A DNA stretch of 40,544 bases from Micromonospora orduensis (GTDB taxonomy: Bacteria; Actinomycetota; Actinomycetes; Mycobacteriales; Micromonosporaceae): positions 1 to 40,544 of the forward strand of contig NZ_VDFY01000064.1 of the NCBI RefSeq assembly GCF_006228125.1. The letters are read 5' to 3'. Both the position numbers and the translations under genes were made by a program. The notes under the pieces are model-generated. The model was not told where the DNA came from and made no database searches. It worked only from the letters and a program-made list of their open reading frames with translations. This document shows, piece after piece, positions 34,233 to 40,544 of the stretch. The number at the start of each line of letters is the position of its first letter. Position 1 is the stretch's first letter.

Positions 34233-36254
34233 TCAGGCGGCGGCCAGACCGTCCGGTCGGCGGATCAACGGCGGACGGGGCAGGTTGACGGGCGGCCCGG
34301 ACGAGTGGGTTGGCGGCACGGCGCCGGCCGCCGGGACGGCTCGCAGGCGACGGGCGCCCGGCGGACGGCTGATCCCGGGAGTCGGCGTGGCTGCTCGGGT
34401 GAGCATCGTCGGGGCGGGGATGCGTTGGCGCAGCGACAGGGGATCGCCATCCTCCACCTGTGCGGCGGTGGCACGAACGGCGCCAGCGCGGTCGTCGCGC
34501 GGGAGGGAACGCTTGTGGACCGGGTCCAGGCGCGGGGTGTCGGCGGCCCGGCGGGCGAAGACGGCCCGCAGCGCGCGGGGCAACCGCTCGGCGGCGAGCT
34601 GGCGCAGCGCGGGCGCGGCGAACACGTACCCGCCGGTGCGGTGGGGAAGGAGCAGCCCGGCGGCGGCCAGGCCGCGCAGCGCCGACGCGGATCGTCCGGG
34701 CGTCCAGCCCAGCACCCGGTCCAGCGTCGCCGCGGAGACCATGCCGCCCAGGGTCGCGGCGGCCATCAGCGCAGCCCGTCGCTCGCCGTCGAGGTGGTCC
34801 ACCTCCGCGCCGACGGCCCGGCGTACCGGCTCGGGCAGCGCCACCGGGTCGGCGCCCGCGGCGACCGCCGCCACGTACGCGGCGGCGTGCCCGGGTCGGC
34901 CGCCGACCAGCGGCAGCAGCCGGTCGACCAGGGCCACCGGCTGCCCGGCCCGGGCCAGCAGGTGGCGCAGCAGCCGCCCGGACTGCACGGTCGCAAGGGG
35001 TCGGATCGACATCCGCCGGGCCGGACCGGGTCGGGTGTCGGCCCACTGCGGCTGGTGCACGGTGAGCAGGGCCAGTGGCAGCCTCCGCGTCGTGGCTGCG
35101 GTGAACAGCGCGTGCAGGAAGCGGCTCACCTCGGGCGCGGCGCGATCCACGTCGTCCACGGCGACGACCAGCGGTCGGACGGCGGCCAGGCGCAGCAGGA
35201 CATCGCGGCAGACCGCCGCGCCGGCCAGCGCCTCCGGTGAGCCGTCCGGGGTGGCCAGCAATCGCCGCAACGCCGGAACCGCCTCGGCGACCCCGGTCGG
35301 TGAGAGCAGCGGCGTCAGCGCGGCCACCAGCCGGTCGCGGACCAGCGCCGGGCCGTCGCCGTGGCGGATCCCGGCGAGGCCACGCAGCAGCTCCGCGACC
35401 GGCGCCAGCACCTGATCGGGGTACGGCGGGCAGCTCACCACGCACCAGCGGACCGCGCGACCGTCCACTGTGTGCAACGTGCGGGTCAGCTCGTGCAGCA
35501 TCCGGCTGCGGCCACTGCCGGTGGGGCCGACCAGGGAGACCCACTGCGGCTGGTGTTCGCGGATCGCCCGGGTCACCCGGTCGGTGATGGCGGCCAGCTC
35601 GCGGCGGCGGCCGATCAGCGGGCCGTCGTGCCGGTCGGTGCCCGGACGGACCGGGCCGACGGCGTGCCAGACCGGCATCGGCGACACCCGGCCGTTGACC
35701 GGGACCGGCGCCAGCTGACGCTGGGCGATCAGCCCGGCGGTGGCCCGCGCGGTGCCCGCGCAGAGCGCGACGGAGCCGGGTGGGGCGTACTCCTGCAGGC
35801 GGGCCGCGGTGGTGATCACCGCGCCGCTGGCCACGCCGTGGCCGCCGCTGACGGCGCCGCCCAGGTCGACGACGACCTCGCCGGTGGCGACACCGACGCG
35901 TACACGCAGCCGGACGTCCCCGACCATCGGCCGGCCGTCCAGCGCGGCCTGGATCTCCAGTCCGGCGCGCACCGCCCGGTAGGCGTCGAAGCCGTCGGAG
36001 TGCCGGGCGCCGAAGAGTGCCATCACCGCGTCGCCCACGTACTTCTCGACGACCCCGTGCCAGCGGTGCAGCACGGCGGCGACGGTGTCGAAGTAGGCCC
36101 GTTGCAGCTCCCGCACGTCCTCCGGGTCCAGGCGGTCCACCAGCGCGGTGGAGCCGACGATGTCGGCGAAGAGGACGGTTACCGTGCGTCTCTCCTGCGG
36201 TACCGGCCAGTGTGTGTCCGGGGTCCGCCGGGCGTCGATGATGGTGCTGGTCAT
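34233..36254 (-). CDS. Cyclase-like/AAA protein with degenerate active sites
   Basis: The 673-residue protein has an N-terminal class III nucleotide cyclase domain (about 23-190) with both metal Asp residues, D31 in VLFADIVGST and D75 in VEKYVGDAVMALFG, and K71. The adenine-selecting Asp and catalytic Asn of GDxVNxxAR are replaced (A145 and T148 in GAVITTAARL; R152 kept). A following AAA_16-type ATPase region (about 215-580) has a P-loop GPTGSGRS with R249 in place of the essential Lys, and a Walker B-like LVVAVDDVDRA. The C-terminal 100 residues are Pro/Arg-rich and probably disordered. It is divergent from the LAL regulator. It is probably a signalling scaffold rather than an active cyclase. 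Confidence 0.85.
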   Translation of the reverse strand: MTSTIIDARRTPDTHWPVPQERRTVTVLFADIVGSTALVDRLDPEDVRELQRAYFDTVAAVLHRWHGVVEKYVGDAVMALFGARHSDGFDAYRAVRAGLEIQAALDGRPMVGDVRLRVRVGVATGEVVVDLGGAVSGGHGVASGAVITTAARLQEYAPPGSVALCAGTARATAGLIAQRQLAPVPVNGRVSPMPVWHAVGPVRPGTDRHDGPLIGRRRELAAITDRVTRAIREHQPQWVSLVGPTGSGRSRMLHELTRTLHTVDGRAVRWCVVSCPPYPDQVLAPVAELLRGLAGIRHGDGPALVRDRLVAALTPLLSPTGVAEAVPALRRLLATPDGSPEALAGAAVCRDVLLRLAAVRPLVVAVDDVDRAAPEVSRFLHALFTAATTRRLPLALLTVHQPQWADTRPGPARRMSIRPLATVQSGRLLRHLLARAGQPVALVDRLLPLVGGRPGHAAAYVAAVAAGADPVALPEPVRRAVGAEVDHLDGERRAALMAAATLGGMVSAATLDRVLGWTPGRSASALRGLAAAGLLLPHRTGGYVFAAPALRQLAAERLPRALRAVFARRAADTPRLDPVHKRSLPRDDRAGAVRATAAQVEDGDPLSLRQRIPAPTMLTRAATPTPGISRPPGARRLRAVPAAGAVPPTHSSGPPVNLPRPPLIRRPDGLAAA

Positions 36255-36433
36255 GGTTTACGCACCGGCCTTTCCCCGCTGGTGATTGACGACCATCGGA
36301 GATTGGCACCCCTGGGCCGACAGGGGATCGGCAGAACGACGTATGTCGGCCACTCGCAACCTTTAGTCGCAATGTCGACGCGAGGAGTACCACAAGCGGC
36401 AGATGGCCGTAGAACGGTACGGGGGCCTGTGAT

Positions 36434-36439
36434 TAGGCT
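36434..36439 (+). promoter_or_regulatory. -10 element for leaderless transcription of the LAL regulator
   Basis: TAGGCT lies 7 nt upstream of ATG 36447, the spacing at which transcription would begin at or next to the start codon. No Shine-Dalgarno is present before that ATG, consistent with a leaderless mRNA. No clear -35 was found. Confidence 0.45.
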
Positions 36440-36446
36440 GCGTGCC

Positions 36447-39347
36447 ATGGCCAGCGATGTGGACACCGCACCGCTCGTGGGTCGGGCCGGGCTGGTGCAG
36501 ACGGTTCGGTCCGCGCTGCTCGGTGACGTCGCGCACGGGCAGACCGCCGCCGTCTTCCTGACCGGCGAGAGTGGTGTGGGCAAGACCCGGCTGCTCGGCG
36601 AGATCGGCGACCGGTTGCGTGACCAGGGCGCCCTGGTGCTGACCGGCAGTTGCCTGGACATCGGCGACGCCTCACCGCTGCACCCGTTGCTCCAGGCGTT
36701 GCGCCGCTTCGACGCGGACCTGTCGGCCGCGCAGTCCCGTACCTCCTCGGCGGTGCGGGGCCTGTTGCAGATGTTCGCCGACGAGACCGCCGGCCCGGAC
36801 GGCGCGGGCGCGCTGCTGGAGCGGGTCTCCCGGGGGCTGCACCTGATCGCCGAGGGCCGGCCGCTGGTGCTGATCCTCGACGACCTCCAGTGGGTCGACC
36901 GCAGCACCCGGCAACTGCTGCTCTACCTGCTCGCCGGCCTCGGCGACCTTCAGCTGTCGGTGCTGGCCGCGGTACGCGCCGAGTCGTTGCAGGGCGCGCA
37001 TCCGCTGCGCCGGGTCCTCACCGAGCTGCGTCGGCTGCGGACGGTGCGGGTGCTCGACCTGGCCCCCCTGGACCGCGCCGGCACCGAGGAACTCGCCGCG
37101 GCGGTGGTCGGCCGGCCGCTGCCGGCGGAGGCCGCCGAGCAGGTGTGGCAGCGCAGTGGCGGCAACCCGTTCGTCATCGAGGAGCTGGCCCGTGACCTGC
37201 GCGACGGTCGGGTCGGGCTGTCCGAGACGCTGCGGGAGATCTTCCTCGACCGGGTGGACGCGCTTCCCCAGCACGCGCACGCGGTGGTGCACGCGGTGGC
37301 CGCCGGGGTCGAGCCGGTGCAGCACTGGCTGCTGGCCGAGGTGTTGCGGCTGCCGGAGGAGGAGCTGATCGACGCGGCCCGGGCGGCCGTGGCGCACCGG
37401 CTGCTGGTCGGCGCCGACGACGGCTACCGGCTGCGGCACCGTCTCGTCGCCGAGGTGCTGGCGCACGAGCTGCTGCCGGCCGAACGCTCCGGGCTGCACC
37501 GCCGCTACGCCGAGGCGTTGACAGCCGCGCCGGGCGAGCTGCACCAGGCCCGGTTGGCGCACCACTGGCGGCTGGCCGGGGAGCCGGCGCGGGCGTTGCC
37601 GGCGGCGGTGGCCGCCGCGCAGGAGGCCGAGCGGCTGCACGGTTACGCCGAGGCGCACCGCCACTGGTCGGTGGCGTTGCAGCTGGCCGGCGACTCAGGC
37701 TCGCTGGCCGTGGACCGGGTCGAGCTGCTCGGCAACGCCGCCGAGGCGGCCCATCACTGTGGGGAGCACGCCCGGGCGCTGACCCTGCTGGAGGAGCTGG
37801 CCGAGGTGCAGGGCGGGGCGCCGACCTGCGCGCTGCACATCCGCCGGGCCCGCTACCTGGCCGCAGCCGGGCGGTCGGCGCTGGCCGAGGAGGAGTACCA
37901 GCGGGCGTTGGAGGCGGCGGACTGCTCCCCCCGCGACCGGGCCACCGCCGCCGCACGGTTGGCCGAGCTGCTGCTGTACCTGGGCCGCTACGCCGACGCC
38001 GGCCAGCGGGCCCGGGAGGCGCTGGCGCTGGCCGCCGACGCCGAGGACTCCGCCACCGAGGTGGTGCTGGCCAGCTCCGCGCTGGGCTTCAGCGACGCCT
38101 ACCTGGAGGACCCGGACGCCGGGCTCGCCGTCATGCGCGACGCCCTCGACACCGCCGAGCGCGCCGGTCAGCCCGAGGACGTGGCCTGCGCGTACCTGCA
38201 CCTCGCGGAGCTGTTGACCGGGCCGCTGAACGTCCTCGAGGAGGGCGTGGTGGTGGCCCGGCGCGGGGCCGAGCGGGTGGCCGAGCTGGGGCTGGGCCGC
38301 ACCTGGGGGACCCGGCTGCTCGCCATCGCCATCAACGGCCTGTTCCGGGTGGGCCAGTGGGCCGAGGCGGAGAAGGTGGTGGCCGCCGCGCTGCGGCACC
38401 GACCGTCCGGTGCGGACGCCGTCGAGCTGCTGCTGGCCCGGTGCCGGCTCTCGGTGGGCTACGGCGACATCGACGCCGCCAGCCGGGACCTCGACGCGGT
38501 GGCGACGCTGCTCGCGGGCGGCGGGGCGCGGCACGTCATCCCGTTGCTCACCCTGCGCTCCGGGCTGGCCATGTGGGAGGGCCGGCACGACGTGGCGCGG
38601 CAGGCGGTGCAGCGCGGCCTGACCGAGAGCCGCTCCGACGATGTGACGATCCTGTCCGCGCTGGTCTGGCACGGCCTGCGGGCCGAGGCCGAGGCGCACG
38701 CCAGCCGGACCGTGGCGGTGGACCCGACGGCGGTACGTCGGCTGCGGGACGTGGCCGAGCGGGTGGCCCGCAAGAGCGCGTCCGCGGCCGGCCCGGTGCG
38801 GTCGGTGGTGGACGGGTTCCTGGCGTTGTGCGCCGCCGAGGTGAGCCGCCTGGACGGCAGCGATCCGGAGTTGTGGGCGGCCTCGGTCGCCGAGTGGGAC
38901 CGGCGCAACCACCCCTACCCGGCGGCGTACTCGCGGCTGCGGCAGGCCGAGGCGCTGCTGGCCCGGCGCAGTCGGGTGGCCACCGCGGGCAAGCTGCTGC
39001 GTGCCGCGTACGAGGTCGCGCAGGGGTTGGGCGCGGTGCCGTTGACCTCGGAGATCCGGGAGCTGGCCGGGCGGGCGCGGGTGTCGCTGGAGGAGCGCGA
39101 GCAGACCGACACCGCCCGGGGCGCCGGGCCGGGCGAGGTGGCCGACGACGAGCTGGCCACGCTCACCGCCCGCGAGCGCGAGGTGCTCGCCCTGGTCGCC
39201 GAAGGGCTGACCAACCGGGAGATCGGCCAGCGGCTGTTCATCAGCGAGCGGACCATCGGCGTGCACGTGTCGCACATCTTCGACAAGTTGCAGGTCCGTA
39301 CCCGCGTGCAGGCCAGCGCGATCCACCTGCGCAACCGGCGCGGCTGA
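36447..39347 (+). CDS. LAL-type LuxR transcriptional regulator
   Basis: The 966-residue regulator has an N-terminal AAA_16 ATPase with intact Walker A GESGVGKT (40-47) and Walker B LVLILDDLQWVD near 142. A long TPR-like helical region (about 370-880) follows, then a C-terminal LuxR helix-turn-helix (LTAREREVLALVAEGL and FISERTIGVHVSHIF, about 905-960). LAL/MalT-like proteins activate pathway genes in response to ligands bound by the helical region. The open frame extends more than 1 kb upstream, but that part is antisense to the cyclase-like gene, so ATG 36447 is used (GTG 36429 possible). It is divergent from the cyclase-like/AAA gene with 192 bp between them. Confidence 0.93.
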   Translation: MASDVDTAPLVGRAGLVQTVRSALLGDVAHGQTAAVFLTGESGVGKTRLLGEIGDRLRDQGALVLTGSCLDIGDASPLHPLLQALRRFDADLSAAQSRTSSAVRGLLQMFADETAGPDGAGALLERVSRGLHLIAEGRPLVLILDDLQWVDRSTRQLLLYLLAGLGDLQLSVLAAVRAESLQGAHPLRRVLTELRRLRTVRVLDLAPLDRAGTEELAAAVVGRPLPAEAAEQVWQRSGGNPFVIEELARDLRDGRVGLSETLREIFLDRVDALPQHAHAVVHAVAAGVEPVQHWLLAEVLRLPEEELIDAARAAVAHRLLVGADDGYRLRHRLVAEVLAHELLPAERSGLHRRYAEALTAAPGELHQARLAHHWRLAGEPARALPAAVAAAQEAERLHGYAEAHRHWSVALQLAGDSGSLAVDRVELLGNAAEAAHHCGEHARALTLLEELAEVQGGAPTCALHIRRARYLAAAGRSALAEEEYQRALEAADCSPRDRATAAARLAELLLYLGRYADAGQRAREALALAADAEDSATEVVLASSALGFSDAYLEDPDAGLAVMRDALDTAERAGQPEDVACAYLHLAELLTGPLNVLEEGVVVARRGAERVAELGLGRTWGTRLLAIAINGLFRVGQWAEAEKVVAAALRHRPSGADAVELLLARCRLSVGYGDIDAASRDLDAVATLLAGGGARHVIPLLTLRSGLAMWEGRHDVARQAVQRGLTESRSDDVTILSALVWHGLRAEAEAHASRTVAVDPTAVRRLRDVAERVARKSASAAGPVRSVVDGFLALCAAEVSRLDGSDPELWAASVAEWDRRNHPYPAAYSRLRQAEALLARRSRVATAGKLLRAAYEVAQGLGAVPLTSEIRELAGRARVSLEEREQTDTARGAGPGEVADDELATLTAREREVLALVAEGLTNREIGQRLFISERTIGVHVSHIFDKLQVRTRVQASAIHLRNRRG

Positions 39348-39483
39348 CCGACACCGTCGGGCAACCACCGGGCGTGTGCGCGCCGGGATACGTCGTTCTA
39401 CTGATCCGGTGCTCGGTGTCGGCTGAGAGGCTGAGCCCCGTCGACGGCGGCACGGGGGTGCCGCGGACCACCATGGAGGAGAG

Positions 39484-40254
39484 ATGACCGAACCGGTCTG
39501 GGGGCCCGTGCACCGGGACATCGTCGACCTGCTCGCCGACCATCCCGCGGACGTGCCTGCCGTGGTCGATCACCTCACCAAACTCCAGGACCTGCTGGTG
39601 CGGCTGCCTCCGCTGGAGGAGAGCTGCCCGTTGGCCGACTTCAACAAGCTCTACCTGACCATCACCAGCAGTGTGCTGGACGGCCTCTACGACGACCGCT
39701 TCGTCGATCCGGTGTTCCTGTCCCGGCTGGACGTCGAGTTCGCGGCGCGGTACTTCGACGCGATGCGGATGTGGACCGACTCCAGCCCCGGCACGCCGAA
39801 GGCGTGGTCGTGCCTGTTCGAGCGGATGCGCGGGCCGGACGCCCGGCCGTTGCCGTCGGCGGCGGCGGGTGTCAACGCGCACATCAACTTCGACCTGCCG
39901 TTCGCGCTTGTCACCACGTTCGACCACCTGGAGTCCGAACCGGTCGACGGCAGCGACCAGCACCACGACTACCTCGAGATCAACAACATCTTCGCCGACA
40001 AGATCCCCGGCCTGCGCCGGGGCTACCTGGAGCGGTGGCAGCTGCTCATCGACATGCTCAACGGCGACATCGACGACTGGTACCAGGGGGAACTGGTCGA
40101 GTACACCCGCGATGTCGCCTGGCGGAACGCGCAGAAGATCTGGCGGTGCCGGCACGATCCGGACGCCCGCGAGTGTGAGCGCACGCGGTTGGACGACAAC
40201 GCCGCGGCGCTCGGCCGGCTGCTGCTCTCGCCCCTCGGGGCGTTCCTGCAGTAG
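39484..40254 (+). CDS. DUF5995 family protein
   Basis: ATG 39484 follows GGAGGAG at a good spacing. The 256-residue protein is soluble, with no signal peptide, and contains the DUF5995 stretches FNKLYLTITSSVLDGLYDDRF, LDVEFAARYFDAMRMW, the near-central AAGVNAHINFDLPFALVTTF and the C-terminal helix RNAQKIWRCRHDPDA. The repeated His/Asp/Glu residues (VNAHINFDL, DQHHDYLEINNIFADKI) could form a metal site, which is inference. The family's function is unknown to me. A strong hairpin follows the stop codon. It stands alone between the LAL gene and the window edge. Confidence 0.88.
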   Translation: MTEPVWGPVHRDIVDLLADHPADVPAVVDHLTKLQDLLVRLPPLEESCPLADFNKLYLTITSSVLDGLYDDRFVDPVFLSRLDVEFAARYFDAMRMWTDSSPGTPKAWSCLFERMRGPDARPLPSAAAGVNAHINFDLPFALVTTFDHLESEPVDGSDQHHDYLEINNIFADKIPGLRRGYLERWQLLIDMLNGDIDDWYQGELVEYTRDVAWRNAQKIWRCRHDPDARECERTRLDDNAAALGRLLLSPLGAFLQ

Positions 40255-40266
40255 CCGGGACGGGGG

Positions 40267-40309
40267 GCTCCCGCGCTCCGCCCCGTGGGGGGCGGCGGAG
40301 CGCGGGAGC
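40267..40309 (+). terminator. Strong hairpin terminator after the DUF5995 gene
   Basis: GCTCCCGCGCTCCGCC (40267-40282) and GGCGGAGCGCGGGAGC (40294-40309) form a perfect 16-bp stem with an 11-nt G-rich loop, 13 nt after the stop codon. There is no U-tract. Confidence 0.7.
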
Positions 40310-40500
40310 GCGTCCCACCCCGCCGGTCCGCCCATGCGGGTGGACGGCGGGGGACAGCCGGTCGGCCCGGGGGGTGTCGACCGTCTGCCGCCGTCGGCCG
40401 GCCCGGGGGGAGCCGGCCGGCGGTGGTCCGGGACGACACGGGTACGCCGACGGGCGCCGGAATGGGGTGTCGGCCGGCCCGTAACGGGTACGCCCGCGCC
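40310..40500. other. Intergenic region, nothing recognised
   Basis: This stretch is extremely GC-rich with several GGGGGG runs and GCCGGCC-type self-complementary stretches. It has no supported gene. It may contain the promoter of the gene starting at 40501. Confidence 0.4.
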
Positions 40501-40544
40501 ATGACCGTCCTGGCCCGGCGGCGGCCCGCCGCCCGACCCCGGCC
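40501..40544 (+). CDS. Possible 5' end of a gene cut by the window edge
   Basis: ATG 40501 opens a frame reading MTVLARRRPAARPR to the last base. There is no clear Shine-Dalgarno, and the fragment is too short to identify. The basic N-terminus could be the start of a membrane or DNA-binding protein, or a chance frame. Confidence 0.25.
   Translation, partial: MTVLARRRPAARPR

Noticed and set aside
35361..36446. N-terminal extension of the LAL regulator by about 360 codons
   Set aside because: The extension is antisense to the cyclase domain and carries no AAA or signalling motif; a -10 element sits just before ATG 36447.
39394..39447. TPP-riboswitch-like words CTGATCCGG and GGCTGAGAGGCTGAG before the DUF5995 gene
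   Set aside because: The two conserved words occur in the wrong order and without the other thi-box pieces, and the downstream gene is not a thiamine gene.

Overview
The window is very GC-rich actinobacterial DNA: GTG starts are common, genes are packed with 4-nt stop/start overlaps, and there are SigA-like TTGACC and TAGGCT promoter elements. The gene content (HelR with a rifamycin-associated element, a CobN/ChlID/CobO/CobB block, DUF5995, LAL-type LuxR) and two intergenic repeat families that I recall from Micromonospora-like genomes suggest Micromonosporaceae, probably Micromonospora. That assignment is inference. No rRNA, tRNA, CRISPR array, transposase or integrase was seen.

Layout. 1-728: an LppM-type lipoprotein on the minus strand whose C-terminal membrane anchor reads on the opposite strand, inside nested inverted repeats at the window edge. 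1.1-5.7 kb: a FUSC-type membrane protein, then a LacI regulator divergent from an MFS transporter with a 14-bp LacI-type operator between them, then an aldo/keto reductase. 5.7-10.1 kb (minus): a GNAT remnant, the RNA-polymerase-rescue ATPase HelR with its rifamycin-associated palindrome, and an ECF sigma / membrane protein / lipoprotein operon. 10.2-10.5 kb: a small conserved protein.

10.65-27.18 kb (plus): the main feature, a cobalamin-riboswitch-controlled corrin operon: leader ORF, cobN, fused ChlI-ChlD chelatase, cobO, cobB, cobI, cobM, cbiD, cobL, cbiG-cobJ fusion, ferredoxin, cobH, cbiX-cobA fusion. From cobO onward every junction is a short stop/start overlap. The two looser junctions (cobN/chlID and chlID/cobO) each hold a repeat element. 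The set covers nearly all steps from uroporphyrinogen III to cob(I)yrinic acid a,c-diamide and its adenosylation. It carries both an early-insertion chelatase (CbiX) and a late-insertion type (CobN plus ChlID); no CobK/CbiJ reductase and no CobG are visible.

27.2-32.2 kb (minus): a methyltransferase, two overlapping FluC/CrcB fluoride channel genes, then a PadR regulator with a 14-bp inverted-repeat operator and the ABC exporter (ATPase, FtsX-type permease) it probably controls. 32.2-34.1 kb (plus): a decayed glycosyltransferase, a dienelactone-hydrolase-like protein and a methyltransferase. 34.2-39.3 kb: a divergent pair of large AAA-type proteins. One is a class III cyclase-like/AAA protein with degenerate catalytic motifs; the other is an intact LAL-type LuxR regulator. 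39.5-40.25 kb: a DUF5995 protein with a strong hairpin after it. The start of a possible further gene lies at the right edge.
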